Shown piece by piece: positions 12,889-23,705 of a stretch of 64,000 nucleotides of DNA (positions within the stretch are counted from its first letter, which is position 1; each line of letters opens with the position of its first letter). Location of the stretch: NCBI GenBank assembly GCA_973895155.1, contig OZ316894.1, forward strand, positions 16,244,001 to 16,308,000, written 5' to 3'. Under the pieces are notes generated by a model, which was not told where the DNA came from, searched no databases, and saw only the letters and a list, made by a program, of their open reading frames with translations. Source of the stretch: Marsupella aquatica. Its lineage: Eukaryota > Marchantiophyta. Position numbers and translations under genes: made by a program.

Positions 12889-14100
12889 TAATCTCAGAAC
12901 AGTGAATGAAGTGACGGCCTGCCTGTAACTCCTAGATTACGTGCAGCAGCAAGGGTGGGTGCAATCATGCGACAGCCTCTGCCTTCGTCTTCCCCCCGAC
13001 TTGTGAGACACACAGAACATCAAGAACGAACACACAAATACTCTATGCGAGGAAGAAGTAGGTTACCACTACAGCAGTATACCATCATCCTCCTTCTGAC
13101 AAACAGTGAATAGCGAGAACCAGAGCTCTCTCTCTCACACACGATATCACCGTCACTTCTCCAAAACTTTCGTCAGAGCAATCTTTCTCTCTCTCTTTTC
13201 TCTCTCTCGCTCTTAATGTATACTCAAATTCTGTTCGAAGGACGGCAGGAGGCCACGGTAGTACTGAATCGGCCACACCAGACCACACCAGACCTGACAG
13301 ACAGTACTGAACTCTTCCTCCGACTCCGCCAAGTACGGGAAACAAGCCGAAATGCGCAACCAAGCCGACCTTCTATTGCCAAATGATCTAAACTCACCTC
13401 TCGAGGCAATTTCATCCCGGCAGCCTCCCTCACCGATTTGTAGAATGCGCTGCGCACATAGAAACCTCTTCGAACGAGTTCCCCTCACATTCTAGAATGC
13501 TCTTGGCTCATAGAAAGAAACCTCTTCGAATCCTCAAAGCACCTCAACGAACCCCGGCTCTATACAAAAGCACTCTGGCCTAACGCATCGAGGAACCCAA
13601 ACGATAAAAGTTCAATGGCCACGTCCACACCACCTATACGTAGCGATCCCAACACCCGCAACTCCTATCTACCAGCTCCTGTTGCCCGACGATGATGTGG
13701 AAAAGAGAGCTCCAGGAAATGGCCGTGCTGAGAATGATGAGGAGACGAGAGCTCCAGAAAAAGCCTTCAGCCTCCATTTCTCCGTCGGGCCGAAGTCGAA
13801 GAGGGCCGACAAAGACGAGGCTACAGCCGTAGCGTTGGTCCTAGTGGATGGTCACTGACCAGAGCTGATTGAAGAATCCGGCCCACCTCCCACCTGGCGA
13901 TCACTCATTGGCCGGACCCCTCGTCGCTTACATGAAAAGTTGTCCCGCCCACCAACACGGCTTTACCTTTTCGCTGTTACCGTGCAAATATCCTAATAAG
14001 GCATCTTCCTCAAGCAAAACGGCCTACTTTCCGTAAAATAGTCTCTACACATAGGGAGTGACGATTACACTCAGTTAGGGGTGAAGCTTCCATCAGGCCC
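12889..14100 (-). promoter_or_regulatory. 5' flank and probable 5' UTR/promoter of the ABI3-like gene
   Basis: No other gene is evident upstream of exon 1. A GA-rich tract (GAGAGA on the coding strand) lies at about 13,175-13,215 and would fit a 5' UTR or GAGA-type promoter element. I could not place a TATA box or transcription start with confidence. A missing N-terminal coding exon could also lie here. Confidence 0.4.
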
Positions 14101-15931
14101 CCGGGCGCTCTTTCTTGGCGTTTCGAACTTATGCAAGCTTGGTAGCATCCAGCTGTTCGATTGCACTACGTGGTAGCTTCATCTTAGGATGGATGAAGTT
14201 GATGCTAGGATGAACTAACACATTTGACTCAAAGACTATATGGACCAAGCTGTTTTTTACACCTGTAAGTGTCAGTTTTCATACAACGAATAAATGTTGT
14301 TTGAGTAGCAACAATGTTTCAAGATGATCCTTGCAAGATTTGGTAACCCCTGTAAATTACCATCCTGTCAAACATGACTATCTCTGTATGGGAGCTTATG
14401 CTTCTTTTAGCTGTTCACTTTGAGGCTTTCTGCCGTTGGCCAGCTTGGTCCCCCATCCATGGGGTTCACTCAGAATAAAATAATAAATTCCAAAAAAGAA
14501 GAAAAAAAACTATTCACTTTCAAATTTGGGAAGGTGTGCATATATCTGATCCTCCATAGATTAGTCCTGACAAGGCCAAAAGAAAAAGGGGTCGTGATAA
14601 CTGCACATCAAAATATGGCATCTAATGTGTAGACATCCTTCATATCATGATAAACTTTATTATTTTCTTAAAATCAATGAGTGCACAATATATATTATCA
14701 CAATTTGATATGTGATTACTGGCAAGGGTGGAAAATAGCTTTCATTTGTTAAATTTTGAAGGACATAATCTGTTGCATTTACTTGTATCTCAACATATGG
14801 ATGGGTTCACCTGCAATTAACATGGTTACCACCATGATGATGAGGAAGATTACCCTGCAACATGGTTACCACCATGATGATGAGGAAGATTACCTTGCAA
14901 CATGGTAACCAGTCATCAAATGTGTGAGAAGACTTGGTTTAGAATATACATGTGGTTTACATATGTTTGCCTTGAGGTTAACTTCAAGCCAGGAAAGTTC
15001 TGTGTGCTTTGTGGTAGCTCAACCAAGTAATGGTGCTAGCCCAGATTCAAACCCTTTCTAGGACGTTATGCTCATGTTGGAAAAGGCTCGCATTGCTAAT
15101 GAAGGTTCCTACATTGGCAGAAGCCCTGTGCATTTTCTCGGCATGGATGACCTGCACCATTCTATGAAGATTATACCTCCTTGCACCCAGCTTGGCATGT
15201 AGTGTGCAAAGTGTTCGTTGATCCTGCCCTCCCTATCATCGCAATGTATTACAGTTGAGCCCATCATCAAGGTTATGGTACAACCTAGCACTCCGATGTG
15301 CCACCCCATTTTCTTTTCCTCCTTGTAGATGGACAGAAATAAAATTTATGTGTCTAGTGCCCTCACTAAGTCAAACTCAAGTTTGAATTGATCATTCATA
15401 CTTTAGTTTGCACCTTTACTCGCTCACTGTATATAGCACAAATCTATCTCATTCAGAGCCACGTAACCTGAAATTGAAAACATTTAATATGCATTAATGG
15501 GCTGGCCCCCACCTCCATCGCCAACTATGATGTGATTTGACAACCCTTACTAGCCCATTACCAGCACAAGTTAAATGAGTGTCTCTAATATTTCCTTAAA
15601 GGGTAATCCTTATAAAATATGTAAACCCACAAAAGACTCGCGGGAAGGGGGACCACAAGTGCCTTGTTCATGCTCACAAGCACAACGCCCAGAGGGTGAT
15701 AATGTCTCTAATTATTTGGATTGCGAGCATATGCAAACTAGGAATCATAAGCAATTTTGTTGCCAACATGTTTGACAAGAAATTCCAGCAACATGGAAAA
15801 TTCATTCCCATGATTTGGTGAACCTAGGGCTACTAAAAAAGCCCGTTGGGAATTAATCAAGGAGTCATCCAAAAACACACCAAAGCTCCTGATTTTTTTG
15901 TAAATAATTGTCATCTATTGCAAATTATAGT
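14101..15931. other. Intergenic, with a 40-bp tandem duplication at 14,821-14,900
   Basis: Two nearly identical 40-bp units (core ACCACCATGATGATGAGG) stand side by side at 14,821-14,860 and 14,861-14,900, followed by the start of a third. No gene recognised in the rest. Confidence 0.7.
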
Positions 15932-16746
15932 CGTGCAACTCGACTACCCTAACACTTAGCTCCGGTGTCACCGACTCCAACCCCGAGCTCCTCTATGGTC
16001 CAAGCCTCCAAAATGGCTATCCGGTGTTGCACTAGCAAGAGAAAGGCGCTAAGACCGACGCTAAGTTGGTAATGCACACTAAGGACTTACACTGACATGG
16101 AGTTGGTTGGGTCATGGGAAGGGCCGGGCTCTGAGTGGACCGTCCGGACCCCCAAACGGACTTTGAGTTATGACAGCTAGAGTGAGAACTCCTTTTGGGC
16201 CTAAGGCTAAACAAGTTTACTTCATGCGCAACGGACGTTTGCCGCATGAGATACGACGCGGCCCGAGTGTGGCCATTTGAAACCCTCGGCTGACGGTAGA
16301 TTCTAAGGGCCTAGGCATGAGCAATGGGTCAGCCCAATTACAACGGGCTAAGGTACTTCACTAGCGGACCTCTAGCTAGAAAACTGTGGGCAGAGCACAT
16401 TAGTGGTGTGTCCAGGTGTGTGGGTTAAGGTCCAGGTTAAGGGCCAAATTTAGGGGACCAAAGCAAGACCATGGTGGCAGTTCTCCAAAAGCATATTATG
16501 AGGGGAGTGGTGTCTCCCTGGGGGCCAAGGGTGAACCCAAGTCGTGAGTCGCGGCGGTCTGACTCTAAGAAGAAATGTCAAATGGAAACGATGATAACTT
16601 CTTAACACGAAGTCCGTTGGAAGACTTCTTGGATGTGTTGGAAAGCTCTTGAGGATAAATACATCCTGCTGAGCTCAACTGAGTATGCGGGTGCCATTGG
16701 TACTTGGGGATGGTGGGGGCTATGCTGCCTCCTACCCTGCCCGCTT
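15932..16746 (+). mobile_element. Gypsy LTR, 3'-truncated
   Basis: Begins with the same AGTCG-N(3)-AACTCGACTACC block that forms the outer edge of the complete LTR near 43,424. It runs colinear with that LTR for about 815 bp, then stops after CCCGCTT, where a second LTR start follows immediately. The missing part corresponds to the downstream half seen at positions 450-1,104 of the window-edge copy. Confidence 0.75.
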
Positions 16747-17201
16747 GAGTCACAAAACTCAACTACCTTAACACTTAGCTCCGGCGTCACTGACTCCGAT
16801 CCCGAGCTCCCCTATGGTCCAGGCCCAAATACGCCATCCAAGGAGGACTTAGCATGGGGAGACTTGTGGGCAACGGGACATGGCACTGGCGATGGCAAGG
16901 CGCCAAGATGGTGACACACGCTAAGGACTTAGACAAGCTGAGGGCTAGTCAAGTCAAGAGAGAAAAGGGTCGGGCGCAGGGTCGACCATCCGGACCCCCG
17001 GACAGACTTTGAGTTATGAGGGCTTGAGTGAGAGCACCACTTGGGCCCAAGGCCAATGGAGTTGACTCCATGGGCAACAGACGCTTGGGGCACGAGTTAT
17101 GGCCCGATCTGGGTTTGGCGATCAGGGGTCCAGGGCAACGATGGGATCTGAGGGCCAAGGGATCAGTACTGGGTCAGCCCGATCACAACGGGCTAAGGCA
17201 C
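16747..17201 (+). mobile_element. Second, tandem LTR 5' portion
   Basis: Restarts with AGTCACAAAACTCAACTACC and repeats the first part of the LTR family for about 455 bp. It ends at GGCACTTTGCT, where the sequence switches in the same orientation to the coding sequence of the gypsy RNase H end. The rest of the LTR, primer site, gag, protease and RT are absent. Confidence 0.75.
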
Positions 17202-18775
17202 TTTGCTAAGGAACCCCAAGGAAATGCGGTGGCAGATGTTCTTGGCAGATTTTGATTTCAAAGTCCACCACGTTCCTTGGAAGACAAACACGACAGTTGA
17301 CGCCTTATCACGTAGGGACCATCATTGTGTCAATGGGATCACGATGCTCGAATCCAAGTGGCCAAAGGTTCTGGCCAAGGCGTATGGGGATGACAGGTTA
17401 GCCAAGGAATAGCAAAGCAATGGGGTAGCCAAGGCAAGGTGAGGCACATTTCATTGGGGTGGATATCACACATAATGTCCAATTATGATGATACAAGCAG
17501 AGGCGTGTGTAAATCCCAGAGTCTCTAAGACTGGAGGGTCTGCAAAAGTACCACGACTCGCCCTGGGGAGGGCATGGCGGACAAGTTGCTACGTATCGCA
17601 GCATGTTGTGAGATGTGTATTGGCCGGACATGAAGCAATTGGTTCTTGTGCACGTGCAAAGTTGTTACTGATGCCAAAAGAACCAAACGGTCTATAGGGC
17701 AAAAGGAGGACTTCTACAACCCTTACCAGTAGTCGCGGCTCCATGGGAGTCCATCTCCATGGACTTCATTGTGGGGTTACGTGAGTCCCACGGCAGTGAC
17801 TCCATCTTAACAATCGTGGATTGTTTTTCCAAGATGATGTATACCTTGCAGCCGACTACAAAAATGGTTTTGGCCCGAGAGGTTGTTGGTCTAGTGTTTG
17901 ACAATGTCTTCCAACAATGAGGATTGCCATTGCATATCCTGTCCGACCGCAATACCAAGTTCATGGGCCACTTCTGGAAGGCGTTGTTCCGGTTCTCCGG
18001 CACAGACCTTACCAAGGGATCAGCATATTATCATGAGATAGATGGCTAAATGGAATGGGTGAATGGTATCATGGAGGACTACTTGCATCATTTTGTGACG
18101 GCCAATCAAGAGGATTGGGCAAAGCACTTAACAATGGCCGAGTTTAGGTATAACTCAACCAAGCATTCGACAATGGGGTTTGCGCCGTTTGTGTTGGCCA
18201 CAAGGAGGACTCCAAGGGTGCCCTCCTAGTTCATAAATTCAGAAGCTTGGCGGACGAAAAGCAAGGTTCCTTCTGTGGACAATTTTATCTGAGAGCGGCG
18301 CCTAGTTGTGGAAGCGACTACCAAGGATATGACCCTTGCCCAAAGTTGGTACAAGGAGCAAGGGGATAAACATCGACGCCAGGTAAGCTTTGAAATTGGG
18401 GAGAGCGTCTGATTGTAGTTGAGACCTGAACAATACCACGGGAACATAAGTAGGAAGCTGGCTCCCAGACATGCGGGGACCTATCGCATCATACGATGGG
18501 CCCACAAGGATAATCCGGTTTTGGTGGTGTTGGAAACACCCAAGGAAATGGGCGTAGGCATAAGCTACCATGTTAGCCGATTCAAGAAATTTGTCAAAGA
18601 CAATGATCCCACCCGGGATGAAGTCTTGCGTCCAGACGTCATGCTGGTGGAGGATGCTCAGGAGTTTGGGGTGGAGGCAATTCTGGACCACCGTTACAAA
18701 CGCAAGCTAGGAAGGCAAATCTTAGAGTATTTGGTGAAGTGGACTTCTAGGAAGGAGCGCCAGAACGAGCGCTAG
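17202..18775 (+). pseudogene. Ty3/gypsy chromovirus pol remnant: RNase H end, integrase, chromodomain
   Basis: Starts with NPKEMRWQMFLADF and HVPWKTNT-x-x-DALSRRD, the end of a gypsy RNase H, matching the minus-strand element at 38,163-38,400. It continues through integrase core motifs (SMDFIVGL, LTIVDCFSKM, ILSDRNTKF) with several in-frame stops between about 17,920 and 18,420. The end holds an integrase C-terminal region (LAPRHAGTYRII, YHVSRFKKF) and a partial chromodomain (EAILDHRYKRK then EYLVKW). Chromodomain integrases define chromoviruses, which use chromatin marks to choose insertion sites. The stops make it non-functional. It is probably the distal half of the family whose proximal half lies at 38.3-43.4 kb. 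Confidence 0.85.
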
Positions 18776-18915
18776 AGGGCATCCTGCTTACTTCCTGGAT
18801 GGACTTCTAGGAAGGAGCGCTAGAAAGGCAAACCTTAGAGTATTTGGTCCATTCTAGGAAGTATCTTAGAGTATTTGGTGAAGTGGATGGACTTCTAGGA
18901 AGGAGCGCTGCTACG
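18735..18915 (+). repeat. Local triplication inside the chromodomain end
   Basis: GGACTTCTAGGAAGGAGCGC occurs exactly at 18,741-18,760, 18,801-18,820 and 18,889-18,908, interleaved with three copies of CTTAGAGTATTTGG. The repeats scramble the end of the chromodomain reading frame. Confidence 0.9.
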
Positions 18916-18949
18916 GAGGGGCTACAACGAGGGGAGATCAGCCATTGAA

Positions 18950-19880
18950 GGGGTGTCATATATTAAGGTCTCTAGAGAGGAAGCCCACTAGGCTGGCCAG
19001 ATGAAGAGAAAACAGGGTTTACCGGGAGGGGGGGGGGAGAGGGCTGAGGACTACATCAACCCCCTCCATAAGCTGTTTTTTTTCCATCTTTTCGTCTTAA
19101 TCTCTCATTCCCTGTTTCAGCAGCAAGATCTTGGGTAGGCACACCGCCCCACCCCCCTTTTTCCTGCTTACTGGCCTTCACATTTGTAATTTCCTCCTTT
19201 CCTTTATTTTCTTTCCTTTGCCATTTTAGTGAGTTGGTTCCTGGCATGAGTGCTTTTCTTGATTTCCCTCCTTTTATCTCTCCTTTTTTTCTGACCTTTT
19301 TAAGGATTCTTGTTCTTTGAATTTTTTCCCTTCTCTGCCAAGCACCTTTAGTCCATGTTGTCTTCCTCCTTTCCCCTTTCCGTTTGCTTTGCAGTCCTTC
19401 ATGTTCTTTGTTCTTTCCTTAGACTTTTTTGTTTGGTTTTCTTCCTTTCACTTATTTTTTCCCCTCTCTCTAATTGACTTTTGTTTCTTTCCCTTTCGGC
19501 TTTTCGCCTGTCTATTTCTTGCTTTTACTTGTTTACCCGCTCTCTTTGGTTTTGACTCTTGTTCCTTTCCTGTTTGGGCTTTCCTCCTTCCATCTCTTTT
19601 GTCTTTTGTACCTCCTTATTCCTTCTCGGTCAGGGTCCTTGGTGTCCTTTCTATTCTTTTCGTTTCTTTTGTTTGGTTGGCCTTTTTCAGGAGGTGGCTG
19701 AGAGCAGGCAACCAAGGAGGAGGAGAGGGGTTCCAGTGGGGGTTCCAGTTGTATGAGTTATAGACGGTGGTCAAGTGACAAGGAAATATTGTGGTAGTGG
19801 TAGGAATTGGATTGACAGACGAGAGAGCCTCGTGCCAGTTGGGGCTGCGGGTGTCGTGGCTGCCCATGCAAGGGAATTCT
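18950..19880. other. Pyrimidine-rich stretch, possible decayed LTR
   Basis: From about 19,070 to 19,690 the plus strand is almost all T and C. A 148-codon plus-strand frame here is a by-product of that composition. TGTCATATATTAAGG at 18,956 could be the start of an LTR after the pol remnant, but I find no partner copy in the window. Confidence 0.4.
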
Positions 19881-20345
19881 TAGTCCTCTCTAGCATACCC
19901 TCTCCTTAATTTTGCAATGAGAAGGTTTCAGCAACCATAAACTCTGTCCAATGATCAAACGGCCTTGGATGGAATCTTTAAATTCAATCGGAACCTCCTT
20001 CTCCTTGATCTTCTGGATGATTTTCTCACTCAAAAAACTCCAAGGGAACTCCAACAAGGTCTCACAACCCATCCTCTGCAAACAGTTCTTCAAAGCTGCC
20101 TCTCAAACTCATCTTCCAGAATTGCAGGTCTAAGGAATTTCATGGTAATTAAAACCTCCTTTTGCTTTGACCTCCTTACATTATCCTTGATTGGATTAGA
20201 CATAGGCAATGTTGCTGTTGAAGTTGCCTTTGTGCTCTGGTGCTTGCCATTCCAATAACCATCTTGCCTTCTCACACTGTTAGAACAAATGTTCAGCTTT
20301 AGTCTCTGGCCCATAATAGCAGAGGATTGTGCAGGGTATCTCGGA
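19880..20345 (-). pseudogene. Second LINE remnant (zf-RVT-like)
   Basis: On the minus strand one frame reads PETKAEHLF, a stop, then QCEKARWLLEW. This is the E-H-L-F-x-x-C-x-x-A-x-W pattern of the zinc-binding region of plant LINE reverse transcriptases, broken by a stop codon and followed by frame shifts. Only this block is recognisable. Confidence 0.5.
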
Positions 20346-20849
20346 CAAGAAAAGGCAGATTTTGAAAGTGTATAGACTCAAAATTGATCACTTTCTCTTG
20401 ATCAATGAACCTTTTCCTTCATGGACATAACTGATTCACTTCCTATGCTGCCCACAACTTTACTAACTCTCCAATATGAAAGTAACAAAGTAGTGCAACT
20501 TCCAAATGATGTTAAGAGTAAGGGAAAAACTCATTGCTTTTTACGAAAAACCTCTGTAGCGGAAGCTTGACTTGACTTATGGTTTTATTACTTCAGTGGA
20601 GAGAGCTTATAGTATGGCACCCAACAAAAGTTTTGATTTGGTGGAAAGTGTCTTCCTATTTTGTCTACCTGAATTTCTGTCTTCTCTCTTAGCAACCTAG
20701 AAACAATCAAAATATTCATAATACAGTGGTGCTCTATGCCATAGAGGAAGACACATCATGACAATTGGCTCAAATTCTCAAGGCTGGACGGACCAGAGCA
20801 ATTGGAAAGTGAAGGGGCTTCTAAAAATTCTGAGGGAATGAGGTGATTT

Positions 20850-21364
20850 ACTGGGATTTACTAGATTGCCACTCTTTTGTGGCATATACATACTGATTTT
20901 CTTCTATTTGTCACTATGCCACTGTTTTTGTTGTGGGTTAAGAAACTTAACCCAGGGTAGCTCTTTCATATCCAATGGCTGTCATCGCACCCAATTGTAT
21001 GATCAGATGGTCTGGCCTAGGTCTCCCTCCATGTGACTTTGACATTCTGAGGAAGACTGGGGCAAAGGCTATGCACAGGTTCAAGTTGGCATTAGACAGA
21101 GGCCAGCTGAGGATGACGAGACAGGACTACCCCACCCACCCCTTGGTCAGCTGACCCAAGGGTGGTCAAGGTCATCTTGAGGGAGACCCGGGCCATTTGA
21201 TTAGGAAATTGGGTGCGATGATAGCCATTGGACATGAAGGAGCTAACCTAGGTTAGTTTACTTGACCCACAATCAAAAAAGAGTGACATTGTGATAAACA
21301 AATAAAATTCAATGGCAAGATAAGTATCATGCAAAAGAAGAGTGGCAACCTAGTAAATCCCAGT
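20850..21364. mobile_element. Foldback/MITE-like element with about 200-bp inverted arms
   Basis: The left arm begins ACTGGGATTTACTAG and the right arm ends with its reverse complement. The arms stay alignable inward for about 200 bp, for example TCCAATGGCTGTCATCGCAC on the left against the complement of GTGCGATGATAGCCATTGGA on the right. The arms are about 80-90% alike by eye and the spacer is about 100 bp. No coding capacity. I do not see a clear target duplication at the edges, so the superfamily is unassigned. Confidence 0.85.
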
Positions 21365-22160
21365 TCCTCCATTTCATTCATCTTTCTACTTTGCTGGTCA
21401 CCAAGGAACTCATTCTAAGAGTCATGGCTGGACTTGTTCATCACTTAGACGTGGAAGACTCTTTTTTTTCCCTGTCCATTGCTACATTTGCTTCTACTGG
21501 GGGCATCAATTATGGTTAAGGTATTTGATTACTCAACTTTGAACTTGGTAACTAGATGGAGCATGACCCTGAGCTGTTGTGTAACAGGAAACCAGTTGCC
21601 ATGATGCATCAGAGTTTAGTTTCACAAATTTTGTTGTTCAATGTTTTTTGTATCCATCAAAACTTGTCAAACATTGTGGTTCATCTGGGGTTCTTCTCAC
21701 ACCTTGAGTGAAGCTTTCGAGACCCCAAAGCGTGGCCCATTTGTACTACTCGGGCTTAAAAGCAATATTTAAAAAGTGGTCCATTCGGGTTGCAATTATC
21801 CCTTGTCCATTCGAGTTTTTTATAAACATTGTGGTCCATCCGGGCTTTTTTTCTGCCCCAAATATATAGAAGTAACGAAAATAAAAGTAACCAATGATTA
21901 AAATTATGATTAAATGATTCTTTATCACCCTGGCAACGACTATTGACCGAGTAGCGTAGGATAGGGGGCATGTGAGACAGAATCCGTCCCCACGGGTGGA
22001 AAGGAAAGCTCGCAAGTCGCAACCCACCGACGTGTCCAACCTTTTACTGGGCCGTGGACAGGCGACCCTGCATGCCATGTCAGTGGCTAAAAGGGTGTAG
22101 TCCAGTCCAGGAAAATAAATTACCATTCGTCACCTGAGACCAGTCCCATTGGCCGTCACT

Positions 22161-22170
22161 GATATATACC
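22161..22170 (+). promoter_or_regulatory. Candidate TATA box of the SERINC gene
   Basis: GATATATACC lies about 1.5 kb upstream of the first recognised SERINC ATG, in an otherwise GC-richer stretch. The distance would require a long or intron-bearing 5' UTR, so the link is an inference. Confidence 0.3.
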
Positions 22171-22276
22171 CGTTAGGTGATGGTGTGACGTGGAAAGTGC
22201 CGTAGCCCACGGTTTGGGGGCCCCGCTACTGTTTACCGTCACTGTCTTACTCACGCTCTGTCCGTCGTCCGCACCA

Positions 22277-22301
22277 TCGACAATCGACAATCGACAATCC
22301 T
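22277..22301 (+). repeat. Short tandem repeat (ATCGACA-type, three copies)
   Basis: Three consecutive ATCGACA-type units. It probably lies in the 5' leader of the SERINC gene. Confidence 0.7.
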
Positions 22302-23705
22302 GTTACGGGGAACACGACTACTCGACCTTCAACGCGAGACAGAGTTTTCGCTACTCTGGCGTCGACTTCCAACTGATTTTTCTTTGTTCGAGTGACACGC
22401 CTCGTCTGTTTGATTCATGATTTCATGTCGATGTGAATAGGCATGAACGCCGAATTCTGACGGAATTCTGTGTGTGAGTTGACAGTGTCATTCTTCGTCC
22501 TTAAATAAATTTTGTGATACAATGTCTGTTCGTCGTTTGGTCATGGTTGAGGTACACATAACTTCTGGTGGTTTTTAACCTCGTTGTCCTTCGACAGCCA
22601 TTAATTCAGATAGTCTTGTTTTCAGTGATTTCAAAAAACATCGCGTCAGTTGATGATGTTATTATTGTTGCTCCTCCCCTTGCAGTCGACGGTGAATTGG
22701 CGTGATGTTTGAACGGTGAATAATGGCGGCATTCTCTCTTTACGAGGTGACAATGCCAGCCCTGTCGTTTGTTTGCCATTGACCTAGATGTCAATTTTGT
22801 TGGTTAAGTGCTTGAAACTATTTCAGTTATATGGTGGTGTGGCGAGTCTGGTCAAGCCTAACCTGGCATAGTCAAGGGTTACACAAGCAGTAGACTTATT
22901 TTTTAATCAATGCGTGTAAGGAATTGGTGCTTGTTGTAACTGCCTGGCTAATGTTTGGGCTTTTGGTTTGAAAGTAGTACATTACGTAAATGTACGCTGA
23001 GCTGTATGGTATTTGAAATTCTGATGGTTTCCAAGGAAGCCTGTGGTCATTCTCTGAGCGCCTGCAGGCAAGTAGCCAATGTTCTCATGGTTGTTTGTGA
23101 GGTGACTCGAGCTATCCTATTTTCTTCTGCGAGGGCGGACTGAGCAACAACATTGAGAGACCAGATGCTAATCCATATCGGGATGTTGTTCTCACAATGC
23201 AGCGATGACTGCCGATCCCAGGAGGAGTTATGGAGGGAAGACGCCGCTTACCCTTGGACGTCACAGGCAGGTCGATGACCTTACGTCTCAGAAGACAAAC
23301 GACAGCGGAATTGTTTCTAAGGTAGTACGGGGTTATGATTTCGAAGCAGAAGTTAGGTCGGATCTTAGACATTTTGGGGACTCAATTACGACTCAATTGC
23401 GTGCAGGATGTCTGCACGGCGCAAAGGATTAAGCTCTTGTGACGGTGTTCGATATCCCCAAACCGAAGCAAGCCTTGCTGTTCAAATGATTTTGGCGTTT
23501 GTTGGAATTCCTTCTCAGAATGTCTGTCTCGAATGCTTCTTTCATCAGAAACGTCCGACACGCATTTGACTGACATTGTGTTCCGCTCTCGCTAACATCA
23601 TAATTCTGTTCTCCGTTTGTTGCAGTGAAATCCCGAGATACTACATCCTGCCCTGAATCGGACAGTGCGTGAGGTTTTCGGGCGTTCCCTCTCACAGTGT
23701 TACCC

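Noticed and set aside
12376-12891. 171-codon plus-strand ORF opposite ABI3 exon 1
   Set aside because: It is the antisense shadow of a GC-rich, verified coding exon and has no recognisable domain.
19317-19763. 148-codon plus-strand ORF rich in Phe, Leu, Ser and Pro
   Set aside because: It follows from a pyrimidine-rich tract; overlapping open frames in several phases show the same bias.
22190-22420. 76-codon plus-strand ORF with a hydrophobic start, ahead of SERINC
   Set aside because: It lies in the presumed 5' leader, has no family match, and SERINC landmarks begin only at 23,706. It may be an upstream ORF, but nothing supports translation.
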